This document shows, piece by piece, positions 1 through 24,367 of a DNA stretch of 64,000 nt. A model generated the notes under the pieces. That model searched no databases. It saw only the letters and a list, made by a program, of their open reading frames with translations, and was not told the origin of the DNA. A program made the position numbers and the translations under genes. The stretch comes from Tachypleus tridentatus (taxonomy: Eukaryota; Arthropoda; Merostomata; Xiphosura; Limulidae), in NCBI RefSeq assembly GCF_004210375.1, contig NC_134827.1, positions 100,549,285-100,613,284 on the forward strand, given 5' to 3'. The first letter of the stretch is position 1; every line of letters starts with the position of its first letter.

Positions 1-290
1 ATTAAGAGCATTACACTAAATGTATTGGTAGGGAAGAATGAGTTTTGGATTGTTATGGAAACTTGGAGTAATAAGTCTCATACTTCATAGAATTAAACAC
101 TAGCCAAAGTAAACATCTTTCTGAGTAATTAAGTTTAGTAGCATAGAGGCTTGGTAGGAATATCAGATACTAAAAGTCATGGAAATATCTATTTCTCAAC
201 AGATATATTTTCTGTTTTAAATGTAAAAGAAACAGGAAAAAAGCCCAGGGAACAACATAATGAAATTCTGGAAGAGGGATTTTATTTTTG

Positions 291-296
291 CATGTG
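291..296 (-). promoter_or_regulatory. Possible SURF4 polyadenylation signal (AATAAA)
   Basis: The minus strand reads AATAAA 40 bases after the stop codon. It is perfectly placed for a very short 3' UTR, but hexamers of this kind are frequent in AT-rich DNA. The true 3' end may lie further left, outside the window. Confidence 0.35.
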
Positions 297-335
297 TGTA
301 CAAATTAAACAGCCAAACCTTAAAATTTAAGTGTT

Positions 336-13435
<13,100 letters not shown>

Positions 13436-13500
13436 GGTAAGGTATCGGCTTAAAAGTGAAATCAGAACAGCTTCCGCCTTTTAAGAGTTATACATCAATC
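13436..13500 (-). other. SURF4: SURF4 5' UTR part of the first coding exon
   Basis: On the minus strand a pyrimidine-rich tract ending in tttctttcag lies just upstream (13501-13510). It implies that this 65-base leader is joined to one or more further 5' UTR exons upstream. No ATG precedes the start codon in the correct frame. Confidence 0.7.
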
Positions 13501-13724
13501 CTGAAAGAAAAACAAGTAACCTAAAAATTAATTAGTTGATTTTTCAGGTTTGGTGATGCAAAGCAATGTTGCTACCTGCACCAAACAACCAGTATAAAAA
13601 ATGAAAGAGCAAAATTCTATGATAAAGTAAAAAACAAAAACAAATTAAAAGCTGAACAATATCCAAAAATCGAAAGATAATCAAACAGAATCAAAGAAAC
13701 CAAGAGCTGCAAATATCTAAAACT

Positions 13725-14080
13725 ACAGTTAAGTTTGACAGTGTTACCACTACCAATGACACTGTTCAATAACAGCAGCAAACCCAGAGAAAGACATGTC
13801 TAAAATGGTGTTGCCACTTAGCAATGGCATGACAGTAACAGGTGGGCTATTGTGACTTTAGTGGCACAATGGTCAAATATTAGCGTGTCAGCAGACATAA
13901 AAAAAAAGTTAAAAACTGTGATTCATGCATAACCTAGCTAAAACAATTTCTACCCTTCCATTATTATGGAAACTAGATAGCCAAACACCAACAGAAGGTT
14001 TAATATGTCAAAGCTTGTTATGAAACTGCTCTTCCAATATTGATTGCCAACTGGTGAGAAGCTGTGCCTTGATCAGTCCA
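13725..14080 (-). mobile_element. LINE 3' fragment, copy C (5'-truncated)
   Basis: It aligns by eye with 14230-14600 and 15625-15990: the block gacagtgttaccactaccaatgacactgttc, then the region encoding the end of the RNase H/C-terminal part of the LINE described at 15100-18490. It is the most diverged of the three neighbouring copies. Confidence 0.7.
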
Positions 14081-14109
14081 TAAATGGAACAATAAAAAAA
14101 AAAATCCAT

Positions 14110-15042
14110 TTTCTAATTTCAAATAGAATGAGATGGACTTTGATTCTTAAAAGGGAATCACATTAAAAAATGTCTAATGTATAAATTAAAAAACTTAAAT
14201 AGCATTAAAAAGATTAATGGCCTTTAAAAAAAAACTAAAAACATTTCTAAGGTGGACAGTGTTACCATCACCAATAACACTGTCTAACATTATGGATAAA
14301 CCTGGAGACAATGCATGTTTAAAATGGTGCTGTAATTGAGAATTATAAGGATGGTAAGACAATAAAATGTGGCTTATTGTGACCTAAGTGTTAGACAGAC
14401 AACACACTGGTGCATCAGTCCCAAATAAAAGAAAACAATGAGTTAAAAAACTGACCAATGCATAGTCTGGTTAGAACAACTTCCTCCATCCGATCCTTAT
14501 GGAAGCAAGACGGCCAAAATCCAATAAGGGGTTTTATTTGGAAAAGTTTGTTTTCACATTGCTCACTCCAAGTGAACTGCCAACTGGCACAGAGCCAAGT
14601 CTTGAATACAGGACCATAGTCCATGTATGGAACAGGCACGACAGTCATAGTGTCAGAGCAGATGGACTTAGCTGTGGTGTCGGCGAGCTTGTTCCTGTAA
14701 ATACCAACATGGCCTGGTATCAAGAAAAACTTGACAGAAGTAGATGTTAAAGAGAAATGTGCCAGTCAGTTTTGAATATCAGTGAGATCAGGTTGTGAAC
14801 TAATGTGAAGCAATTTCAGGGCCAGTAGAGAACTAAGCAAGTCAGTATAAATAGTGCAGTTTAAGTACAACTTAGCTTTATGTGATCCAGGGCAAAAGAA
14901 ATAGCATACAGTTCAGCAGTGAACACAGAAGCTGTGGAGGGGATTCTGCACACAACTACAAAACCACAACAAACCATGGCAGAGCCCACACAGTCATCTG
15001 GTTTCAAACCATCTGTATAAATAGGAATGGAAGGATTGATTG
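14110..15042 (-). mobile_element. LINE 3' fragment, copy B (RNase H region)
   Basis: It runs from the 3' UTR (aatttcaaat...) through the C-terminal domain. It includes PGHVGIYRNKLADTTAKS and ENKLFQIKP on the minus strand, and it stops abruptly within the RNase H start (near 15040). It is about 80% alike by eye to the corresponding part of copy A and carries frame breaks. The 5' truncation is typical of incomplete target-primed reverse transcription. Confidence 0.8.
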
Positions 15043-15204
15043 ATTTAGTGTTTTATGGCACAAAGCAGCTAGGCTATCTGTGCCAAATGTTCAGTAAAAA
15101 GGTAAAAATAAATTAAATGTAGTAAAATATATGAAAGGAAACAAAGGTATAAACAAAATATAAAATGGCATAAAACCAATGTTGACATCCAGTCTACAAA
15201 GTTG

Positions 15205-15472
15205 TAAAGGACTTCCTGTAGCAGAATTGTAATGATCATAACCCACCAGGAAGACTAACAGGTAAGTACAAGAACCACCGTCAGTCACCTGAAGTTGGTC
15301 TTTCCAGTCCTGGTTCCGGGTTATGCGTCATTACGGCCAGTATCAAAAGGTAAAGTAATAAAAGTGTTAAAAGACATGCAGCAAAATTGTAATAACAACT
15401 CACCAGGACGACTAACGGGTAGTTCAAACAGCAGCGTTAGTCACCTGAAGTTGGCCTTTCCAGTCCTGGTGT
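15205..15472. repeat. Tandem duplication, period about 158 bp, in LINE 3' UTR
   Basis: The block gcagaattgtaat...agtcacctgaagttggtctttccagtcctgg at 15220-15313 recurs at 15378-15470 with a few changes. This looks like a duplicated 3' UTR segment of the LINE copy A. Confidence 0.75.
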
Positions 15473-16050
15473 TATTTAATGTTTTGGCCATTTTCCAATT
15501 TCAAATTGTACTAGAGAAATTGAAACTTTGAAAAGGGAACCACAATTAAAAAAGGTGTAATGAATAAATATCCAAAACGTAAATGAGATTAAAAAGATTA
15601 ATTGGCATTAAAAAACTAAAAACCTTTATCAAGATGGACAGTATCACCATCACCAATAACACTGTCCAATGTTACAGACAAACCCTGGGACGGAACATGT
15701 TTAAAATAGTGCCGTCGTTGAGAGTCGTAACGTGGCTTATATGTAAAATGTGGCTGATAGTGATCTGAGTGTTACACAAACTACACACTGGTGCATCAGT
15801 TCCAGATAAAAGAAAACGATGAGTTAAAACACTGTGACCAATGCTTAGTCTAGTTAGAACAACTTCCTCCTTCCGAACCTTACGGAAGCTAGATGGCCAA
15901 AGTCCAATATCGGGTTTAATTTGAAAAAGCTTGTTGTCGCGTTGCTCACTCCAAGTGGACTGCCAGCTGGCACGGAGCCGAGCTTTGAAGACAAGACCAT
16001 AGTCCATGTACGGAATAGGCACAGGGGTGATAGTGCCGGAGCAGATAGAT

Positions 16051-16998
16051 TTAGCTGCCATGTCTGCAAGCTCGTTCCCGCGCGAATACCAACATGGCCT
16101 GGTATTCACAAAAACTACTAGAAGTAGATGTTAATGAGAAATGGGTCAGTCGGTTTTGAATATCAGTGAGAACAGGATGTGAGCCAACGTGAAGTGATTC
16201 CAAGACCAGCAGAGAACTAAGGAAGTCAGTATAAATAGTGCAGTCAGAGTATTGCTCAGCTTCAATATGATCCAGGGCAAGAGATATGGCATACAGTTCA
16301 GCAGTGAACACAGAAGCTGTAGAGGGGATTCTGCGCGCAACCACCGAACTGCAACAAACCATGGCAGAGCCCACAGAATTACCCGATTTGGAACCATCTG
16401 TATAAATTGGAATGGAATGATTGTTCGAAAGATGTTCAGTAAATAAAAGACTGTACTTCAAATCGGGAGTATCTGCCTTTTTCAAATGACTTAAAGAAAG
16501 GTCACATTTGGGGGCTGTAATAAGCCATGGGGGGGGGGGGATGGGCTGACCAGTGGATTCTGCAATGTTATCCAAGAACAGACCCAATTCATTCAATAGC
16601 GTCTGGATACGAAGGCCAAAAGGAGCAATGGCAGATCGTCTTTTTTGAAAAAGTAAGGCCCACTGAGGAAGGAAAACACATCCCCAAGTGGGACGCTTTG
16701 GTAAGGAGCGAAGTTTCGAAGAATACAGTAAAGACAGTTGCAAACAGCGAAAATGCAGAGAAGGTTCGTGAGATTCCACGTATAAGCTCTGAACTGGGGA
16801 GGTGCAGAAAGCCCCAGTGCAGAGTCGAAGTCCTTGATGATGAATGGGGTCCAGCATCTTTAAGGCCGAGGGTCTGGCAGAGCCATAGACCAGTGATCCA
16901 TAGTTGAGTTTTGAATGAATAAGAGCACAAAATATCTTTAACATAGAACATCGATCCGCTCCCCAACTGGGACACAGATGTTCAGTGCTCTTGTGCAT
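16051..16998 (-). pseudogene. LINE RT thumb to RNase H reading frame (315 codons open)
   Basis: The longest intact frame of copy A. It begins in the RT thumb, passes through a C-run at 16530-16539 read as prolines, and contains the RNase H acidic residues: Asp in YTDGSK, Glu in FTAELY, and Asp in IYTDF. Then it drifts out of frame before the GNELADMAAKS block, which is in the next frame (15672-16109). Mobile element relic, not a host gene. Confidence 0.8.
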
Positions 16999-17531
16999 TT
17001 GACTCGTAGCTGCTTTAAGTGTAGTATAAAGGTCAGCTTACTGTCAAAGATAAGCCCCAAGAACTTGGTCTCAGGGACCACTGGCAGTGAAACTTCACCA
17101 ATACGGAGTTCAGGATCAGGGTGGATACGCCATTGGCAGCAAAAGTGCATGCAAACGGTTTTGGAAAGAGAAAAATTAAATCTGTTCACTGTAGTCCACT
17201 TCAGTACACGATTGAGGGCAGTTTGTAGTTGCCGCTCAATATATCTCATGTTCGATGACTGACACGAGATGTGAAAGACATCGACATAGAGCCCGTTTGC
17301 AACAGTGAGAGGGTGTTGTTCAGTGATGGCATTTATCTTTATACTGAAAAGTGTGACACTCAAAACACAGCCCTGAGGAACCCCAAGTTTCTGTACAAAA
17401 GAAAGTGTCAAACCCACATGAACTTCGAATATCCTGTCCATTAAAATTTTTTTAATAAACATGGGTAAATGGCCACGTAACCCCATATACATGGAAGTCT
17501 CACAAAATGCCATACCTCCATGTTGTGTCAT
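16938..17531 (-). pseudogene. LINE reverse transcriptase core with mutated catalytic box
   Basis: It contains GVPQGCVLSVTLFSIKIN (RT motif 4 region) and NGLYVDVFHIS, where the family has Y/F-x-D-D. The second catalytic Asp codon is GTC (Val) at about 17271-17273. The upstream fingers part is in a different frame at 17500-17802. Confidence 0.85.
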
Positions 17532-18499
17532 AAAACTTCTCTGATTGAATTAGGTGGTCCGTGGTGGAATGCTGTTGTCGAAACCCACACTGGGTGGGCG
17601 AGAGGAGGTTGTTTGATTCGAGGAACCAAACAAGACGAGCATTAACCATCCTCTCTAAGGTCTTACAGAGAGAGCTCGTCAAAGCAATTTGATGGTAGTT
17701 TGAAGGAATCTTGGTATCTTTCCCAAGCTTAGAGAGGTAAGATAATAGCCTAGCACCAGGCATCAGGAAGAATATTCTCCTGTCAGATCTGGTTAAAAAC
17801 AATTAAGAAATAATATCAAGAGAATCAGGAGATAGATGGTGCAGCATGTCATAGTGTACATCATCTGGTCCAACAGATGTACTGCCAGACCAATGAAGGG
17901 CCATTTTCAGTTCCACCAGTGTAAAGGGATGATCATAGTCAAAGAGACAGTCAGTTCAAAAGGAAAGAGATGAATGCTCCATCCGAGTCTTGATGGCCAA
18001 GAAGGTAAAAGAACAAGCATAAGTGCTAGGTACCCGGCAAAAGCTTTCACCTAAAGTATCGGAGATGCTCCAGACATCAGCTACCTCTTAGCCCTCAGAG
18101 TAAGTGGACATGATGATGTAAGCATTAGAATGAGGACATTGGTTGGCATCGTAATTCCACCTTTGTGAGTGGAGATACGCCTCACTGCAGAAACTCCTTG
18201 GGTGAAGAAACCAGCAAAATTCCCCGACTCTGGGATATTCTTCAAATCCCTCTCAACAATAACTCCTTATGATGAATTCAAAGTAGCATAAGGTGTAACC
18301 TCAATAGGTATGTCCTCAATTGCTTTTGAATGCAAGAGGAGTTCACTGTGTTAAGACGTGGATGTTTCTGCCAATATGTAACCAGACCAAAGCTTCTTTA
18401 CTAACTTTAGAGAGCCAGCAAGTATCTCTAGTCCCTTCTGAATGAAAAAAGGGAGACATTTGCCCTAAAGGTTTGTCTGAAAGAGAATGTAGTACAAGA

Positions 18500-19095
18500 G
18501 AATGAGGTACATGTTTTACAGATGTTAAAGATTGCTGCTCAGAATCTTCAAGACATGGTCATTTACTTAGACTGTTTTTTCACAATTTCATTTAAGTTTT
18601 TATTTGGAGGATCCATAAAAAAAAAAAGGTATATTTCAGTGCCCACTATGGAGCCCGAGAAGGCGATGCATTACTATGCTACACAAGGATACTGCAGCAA
18701 CACCAGGGTTTTGTAAACATTATACCAAAACACCAGCATCAGATACAATGTCCACAACACCTGTTAAGAACATTCAACACTGGAACTCAGTTGACCCTAG
18801 CCTATGTGGACCAGCTGATTGACCCAAGGGAAGCTACCCCAAGACTGCCCATCTACAGGAATCCAAGGCCAAAATGGTGTGTTTGGGTTGGATCCCTCAA
18901 CCACCAGAATCCTCTCCTCCCCTTCATGGGTCCCCATGCATGGCAAACACCCAGGTGGATGTTTAGATCCCACAGGATGTAAACTGAAAGAACAGAACCT
19001 CCCCTGGGAGGTCTCCTCACCATGTACAGGAATCCACAATGAGGGGTTTGTACTAGGTTTTCATTTGTGCACTCAGGTCAGGAAAGCACTTTAAA
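18500..19095 (-). mobile_element. Possible 5' leader of the LINE, or unclassified repeat
   Basis: The segment directly adjoins the gag-like end of copy A. It is more GC-rich and less AT-biased than its flanks (for example ctcctccccttcatgggtccccatgc around 18915). I saw no clear homology in translation. Assignment as the 5' region of the same LINE rests on position and composition only. Confidence 0.35.
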
Positions 19096-19099
19096 GGAA

Positions 19100-20760
19100 A
19101 TTGGTGGTGACAAAGACATGCAATACATATATAGAGTTTAAGTTATATGAGAAACTAGAGGTTGTCCCAAATAGAGTGAAAGTAACAGACAAAGAGAAGT
19201 CTAAATTGTTGGAAGTGGCAGCTGGAATTGCATATAGGATGTTAAGTTCCTCTAAGAGATGTAGTAGCTAGTAATGACTTTCAAGAGAGTATCACAGCTA
19301 GAAGCAAGGGAGTCAAGTTTAATTAGCTGGTTTTATTAAGTAAGAGATTTCAGCTTTTGACTTCAGCAAATAAGCTATGGAATGAGAGGAAAAAACAGAC
19401 TGGGATGATAAAAAAAATCTGAGGTTAAGTTAGAGATGATTATTTAGGAATGACAAGTATATATGTTAGTCTGTGTGATGAATAAGAAAAAATGTACCTT
19501 CCATGGACAAAGGTAAAAAGCATAATTTAAAGGAGCAAGTGATATAATAAAAAGAGCTAGTTGTGATGCAGTCTTTGTAGTGTACATAGGAGTTAAAGAT
19601 AAAGGAAAGGATAGATCGGACAAGCTAACTGATAAGTACAGAGGAGTTTGTAAAGGAATTTAAAGATAAGGCTACACTAACTTTATTCTTTCAAGTACAC
19701 TGCCAAGACTTAATCGTGGGAATGAAACAAGCAGATCATTAGTTCGAATGGAAGGCTCAGGTTAATATGTTAGGATGAACAAATTCACTAGTTATACTTT
19801 TGGATTAGTCGAATGGGGAATGAAAAGTGTTTTTCAGAATAAATGTAAACCAACCAAAATATGGTAGAGGCTGTTTTGTTTACAAGAATTATTAATGTGA
19901 AGGCAGCTTTAAGCTAGGATTAGATTGTGTCAGAGGCTAGGATAAAATATAGAGAAAAGTGTAATGTTAGAACAACATTTAGTCTCTTAGTGGCTATATG
20001 GGAGAAGGTTTTCAGTTAAAATATGTTACAGACTACCAGATAAAACTGATGAAATTGGAAAGTAAATGTTTACCAAGATTAAAATTTCACCTATTAAATG
20101 AGATCACAGTTATGGGAATTTTAAATCCAGGTATGTATGGACTGGGAAGTGTCAAAGTTAAACCATTAGGAACTGTTCAGGATGGTTCTCTTCACCAATT
20201 ACAAACAACAACATTTTGGATATCTTATCTTCTAATATACAAATAGTTGGTAGGTTGGAGATTATCTGGGTGAAAGTGATCTCTGCTCAATTAGGTTTGT
20301 TGTTTTACTGCATATGGTGATCAGGAATAACAAGATTTGGGTTAAAACTGAAAAAAAAACAACTACTAATTTTGAAGGGATAAGACAAAAATTCTATTGT
20401 GAACTGTGCAACTTGATTAACTGAAGATACTGATCAAATGTAGAAAGTGTTTTATTATATTTTTTAATATTCAAAAGGTAGACATCTTGTATAAAAATAA
20501 GAAGTAGCTACAAATAAGAGACAAAATGGACTCACAAAAGTAAAAAAAAAAAAAAATTAAGGGAGTTTAAGTTGAATTTATGATGATAGACTCAGAAATC
20601 ATAGATGATCAAGTGAAATATTCCAACAGTAAATTAAGAAATCATAGACACTATAGATAGAAAGGTTAAAGAAAATTTAAAAATAAGAGTTTCTTAAGTA
20701 CATTAAGGGTAAACAAAATATTAGAATAAAAGTAGAGCCTTTGAGAGAGAGAAAGAGAAG
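19100..20760 (+). mobile_element. CR1-like LINE remnant, plus strand (ORF1 end and ORF2 start)
   Basis: The plus-strand translation, broken by stops, shows IGVKDKGKDRSDKL, LPRLNRGNETSRSL and MNKFTSYTF. These resemble the esterase-like ORF1 end of CR1-type LINEs. GEGFQLKYVTDYQI and NEITVMGILNPGMYG follow, fitting the start of the ORF2 endonuclease. A later IRIKVEPL (about 20730) would fit the linker before RT. Heavily decayed. No RT core is left. Confidence 0.55.
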
Positions 20761-21080
20761 CCTCATTTCTCATTATCACAAGATGGCTAGGTTACAAAAT
20801 TCTACTAAATTTTTACTAATCAAGATTAAATATTTTCTATGCTACATCTAGTCTTATTATTACTGATATAAGAGATGCCTGCTTCACTTAATACACACGT
20901 GTATATATTACTTCATAATTCTCTAGAATATTGCTTTAAGGACTCGAAAACATCATTAAGCACATTTTTTGGTTAATGTCCCACAACTATCAAAATGAAA
21001 CTTTCATTCAGATATTTATTGTTGAGATAAACATACTAGAAGAAGAGTTTTCCCTAAACATTGTACCAACACTCTTATAA
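20760..21080. other. Intergenic stretch without recognised feature
   Basis: AT-rich sequence between the CR1-like remnant and the mariner MITE. I see nothing assignable. Confidence 0.6.
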
Positions 21081-21082
21081 TA

Positions 21083-21490
21083 TTAGGTTGAGGAATAATT
21101 CGCGAGCATTTTTAAATAATTTCATTCAAGCATTACATGCAAGACTATACAATACTTCAATGCATGAACACATTACACCCAAAACATTTATTATGATACT
21201 TTATTTCATGTAATACCTAGGTATATAGTATGCATTGTTTTAAACGAAATTGCCAGAAATTAAATGCAAAAAGCAGATGGTGTCGAAAATGCTCGATTTT
21301 GTCCACTTGACATTCCATTTAATGAGCTGAAAATGAAAGCAAAAATTAAAGACATATGAAAATCAAACACACCATCTATTAGAGCAAAAAATTATCTACC
21401 AAATGACATGAAATATTTTGCGAAAGCGTTTCATTTATGAATATATTTTTTTCACTTGAAAAAACGCTCACGAATTATTCCTCAACCCAA
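21083..21490. mobile_element. Mariner-type MITE, 408 bp, with TA duplication
   Basis: Terminal inverted repeats start TTAGGTTGAGGAATAATTCG (left) and, on the opposite strand, TTGGGTTGAGGAATAATTCG (right). The arms extend about 28 bp with a few mismatches. TA dinucleotides flank both ends exactly (21081-21082 and 21491-21492). There is no transposase ORF, so it is non-autonomous, probably a deletion derivative of a mariner. Confidence 0.88.
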
Positions 21491-21955
21491 TACCCAATAC
21501 ATATATCTACATCACTAACTGACAACTTTATTACCTGCCTCACAGACTAACTTGAAATCGACCACCGGATAACTTTATCAATGTTGTGAATTACTAAATC
21601 ATACATGGCATCTTATGGGAACATAATATTAATAATAGCAATTACAGGATATTATATAGTCTAAAAAGAATATACACTAAAGTGTGAATTATGTGTATGT
21701 TACAATACAAAATATTTCATAACTATAGTTTGTTAATCAATAACACGCAAGTTAAAAAATAATTGAAAAATTGCTTACGTTTATATTACTTATGACTTGC
21801 AACAGCTACAACTAAAACAAATACAACGTAATGTAATTATTGCAAAGTTCTAACATAATAAAATTAACTAAACGTATATAAAACAACTACTGTTACACCT
21901 TTTCACACTAAATTTTTCAACAATATCAAATTTAAAGTAGTCCAAAAACGTTACC

Positions 21956-22020
21956 TCCCAACAGATCTTACTAACGACTTTTAAAAGCTGATGTGTCCAA
22001 AGCATACGTTACATGTTGCT
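21956..22020 (-). other. Candidate SURF4 upstream 5' UTR exon
   Basis: On the minus strand GTTGGGAG is followed by the donor-like gtaacg (ending the exon at 21956). The leader needs an upstream exon because 13501-13502 is an acceptor. This is only one possible partner. No expression evidence can be seen. Confidence 0.25.
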
Positions 22021-22250
22021 ATTTGATTGTCTATTTTAAGGGACCTTATTTATATTCTAGGTATTTATATAAAAAGTACAATGTATTTAATGCCTAATAT
22101 TCAATGTTTCAATTAATGTTTTGGAAAATATTTTCGCATGAATGTCAGAATATTTAATTATACATTTATATATCATATCGTATCGATAAGTATGAAAATT
22201 TACTGGAGACTGTCTTTAAAAAGCACCAAAAATTATGTTGTTTTCTTAAA

Positions 22251-22811
22251 TTAAATGATTTCTAAAAGTAATGTCCTAGTATTTTGATAGAGTTTATTGT
22301 TCAAAACGTTGTCAAGGTGCTTGAAAAAATGAAAATATATTGGGGGAAGGTCTGGAGAATAAGGCGGACGAGGCAGAACCTCGATTCCTAATTCGTTAAA
22401 TTTTTGGAGCGTCGTTCCTTGACAGGTCTCATAATACCGATTTTGTTGACCTTCTGGCAGCTCATGCAGAATCCACTTTTCCAGCTTTTTCGTATTTCCA
22501 ATCGCATTAAGGTGGTTGGCAATGCTTGAGTTGCTTGTGCCTAGCTTTTCTGCAAGCTCACGTATTGTTTGAGGGTCTGTTTCAACTGCTTCCCTTAATG
22601 TGTTTTAATCTAAGGATGGTTTCCTTTCACAACCTTTGTGGTCTTCAAGACTTTCATCTCCATGTCGAAACCATTGGAATCAATGGTGAACTGTAAGTTC
22701 AGTAACAGATCCATGTCCGAATGCCTGGTTGATGTTCTGTGTAGTTTCGGTAGTTTTTCGTCTAAGTTTGAAGTCGTAGAGGAAAAGCAGACGAAAGTTA
22801 TTCTTCTCCAT
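22251..22811 (-). pseudogene. Mariner transposase, internally deleted
   Basis: On the minus strand, starting at the ATG 22811, the two N-terminal helix-turn-helix regions are recognisable: RRKTTETTQNINQAFG, SVTELTVHHWFQWF, GDESLEDH, TIRELAEKLGTSNSSIANHL and KKLEKWILHELPEGQQNR. The sequence then jumps, near 22420, to the extreme C-terminal block TLQKFNELGIEVLPRPPYSP. The first two catalytic aspartates (TCDEKW and HDNARPH regions in relatives) lie in the deleted part. The third is also changed, PIYFH where relatives have PTDYH. One in-frame TAA (22605-22607) and shifts add to the decay. The closest type by eye is the Hsmar1/cecropia group. No terminal repeats were found. Confidence 0.85.
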
Positions 22812-22994
22812 GCTGCCTTGGAGTTTACAAAACTCACTCTGAGTAAAGTTGAAACAGCAGACAATTAAACCACCTTGCAACCGACAAACGTTGAATTAAA
22901 CCAACCAACCAACCGACGATAAGTTACTCAGTATTCAGATTCTAAATGTCATCGTGAGAATTCCGACATTTATTTATGGATAACTGTGTTTGCG

Positions 22995-23115
22995 TGTGTG
23001 TGTTTTCTTATAGCAAAGCCACATCGGGCTATCTGCGGACCCCACCGAGGGGAATCGAACCCCTGATTTTAGCGTTGTAAATCCGGAGATATATCGCTGT
23101 ACTAGCGAGGAGCTA
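22995..23115 (-). mobile_element. tRNA-derived SINE, second type
   Basis: On the minus strand the order is tRNA-like half with box B-like caggggttcgattcccc, then an atagcccgatgtggctttgctat tail. The same block order appears reversed at 24368-24485 and truncated at 23840-23905. Confidence 0.7.
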
Positions 23116-23379
23116 TTATAGACAACCTAATACATAGTTTTATACTACTAATAAAAGGAGTGTCACAGTTAGTAAGGTCAACTGAAGATTTATGCATATT
23201 ATTAAATATGTTCCATTAAACTATAATAATAATATATATAATAATAAGGAAAGTAACATCAATTTATGAAATAACTCTGGATAAAGGGCAAGTATTCTGA
23301 ATTATTATTTATAATTACAATATTGAATGCGATGTTTCCAGTGCTTTGAATTAATTTTTTTTTTATTTGTTAGAGAGAG

Positions 23380-23495
23380 CTTGTTTTGAATTAAGCACAA
23401 AGCTACACAATGTAGCTGCTCATCACAGGTATCGAAACTCGGTTTTTAGCGTTGAAAGTCCGCAGACACACCGCTGAACCAATGGGGTGCTAGAG
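23380..23495 (-). mobile_element. SINE fragment, third type
   Basis: It holds ttaagcacaaagctacacaatg and gtatcgaaactcggtttttagcgttg followed by aagtccgcagacacaccgctg. The block is related in layout to the second-type SINE. A plus-strand fragment of the same type lies at 45226-45300. Confidence 0.6.
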
Positions 23496-23585
23496 AGAGC
23501 TACCAAGCATAATGGTTATTGATACCGAGAAATTTCAAGATCGTTTAAAATCTGGAAGGTTCGTGTAACACGTAGAAACAAAGAT

Positions 23586-23776
23586 GTTGTTGTTTTTGGA
23601 ATTTCGCATAAAGCTACTCGAGGGCTACTCTTTTACCAACGAAGAGTGGGATTGACCGTCACATTATAACGCCCCCACAGCTGGGAGGGCGAGCATGTTT
23701 GGCACGACTCGGGCGCGAACCCGCGACCCTCAGATTACGAAGCGCACGCCTTAACGCGCTAGGCCATGCCAGGCCC
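23586..23776 (-). mobile_element. tRNA-derived SINE, internally deleted, with 12-bp target duplication
   Basis: The minus-strand head ggcctggcatggcctagcg and box B region match 4645. The body lacks about 75 bp between the ctcgagggct and actcttttacc blocks. AGAAACAAAGAT flanks it exactly at 23574-23585 and 23777-23788, so this shortened form inserted as such or was deleted later. Confidence 0.88.
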
Positions 23777-23839
23777 AGAAACAAAGATAAATTATGAATT
23801 TGCGACTCAAGTGAAGTAATAAAAGTTATTGAATAGTGT

Positions 23840-23905
23840 GCGATTGTGTGTTTTTCTTATAACAAAACCACACTGGGCTGTCTGTTTTGTCCACTGAGGG
23901 GAGAT
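23840..23905 (-). mobile_element. Fragment of second-type SINE
   Basis: It has gtgtgtttttcttataacaaaaccacactgggctgtctg followed by a short part of the next block. It is truncated before the tRNA-like head. Confidence 0.5.
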
Positions 23906-24367
23906 ATTTAATAGTGAGTGAGTAATTTATTTTAGAGTCATAAAAGCTATTCAGTGTTTGAAGTTAAAGTTAGTACGCTGTTAAGTTACTCGATATTTTG
24001 GTATGGAAATCCTGTTTTGTATTTAGGTTGGAACGTTGTTTGGAGTGACGGTTTTAATGTTGTGTAGGCCCTAAGGCAAATTATATTGTAGGTCTTACAT
24101 CCCATTTCATTTTACATAGAATAAAATTATCAATGGGCAACCATTAAGACTATGAGCACTAAGGCTAAGCTCCCTCTATCCCCTACCTAAATACGTCACT
24201 GGTTATTTGTGAACCTAAGCCTAAACCTTGTGTCAAAATGATCGAATCTGTATAAATGTTATAGAAGAGATAAAATATTTTTTATTTACTTTGACTGGAC
24301 TTTGAACTGTTTTTATCAAATAGTCCAGAAAACTCTCAACATTAAAACATGTTGCAAAAATAAGTGG

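Larger units (their letters stand above)
15100..18490 (-). mobile_element. I/R1-type non-LTR retrotransposon (LINE), copy A, defective
   Basis: On the minus strand the order is a gag-like ORF1 piece (about 18480-18100: GVIVERDLKNIPES, FFTQGVSAVRRIS), a reverse transcriptase (about 18060-16950) and RNase H plus a cysteine-bearing C-terminus (about 16940-15670), followed by a 3' UTR. RT landmarks are NYHQIALTSSLCKTLERMVN, GFRQQHSTTDHL, GVPQGCVLSVTLFSI and PETKFLGLIFDSKL. RNase H landmarks are IYTDGSKSGNSVGSA, FTAELYAISLALD and CTIYTDF. The endonuclease and zinc knuckles expected between gag and RT are missing, so an internal deletion lies near 18090. The RT active box reads YVDV instead of YVDD. 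Frameshifts fall near 17510, 16960 and 16085. The element is dead, yet it keeps a 315-codon open frame. Confidence 0.88.

Noticed and set aside
16527..16907. Plus-strand 126-codon ORF
   Set aside because: Shadow of the minus-strand LINE RNase H/RT frame.
18797..19094. Overlapping ORFs on both strands near the LINE 5' side
   Set aside because: Low-complexity, found in both strands and several frames over one GC-rich repeat segment, with no family motif.
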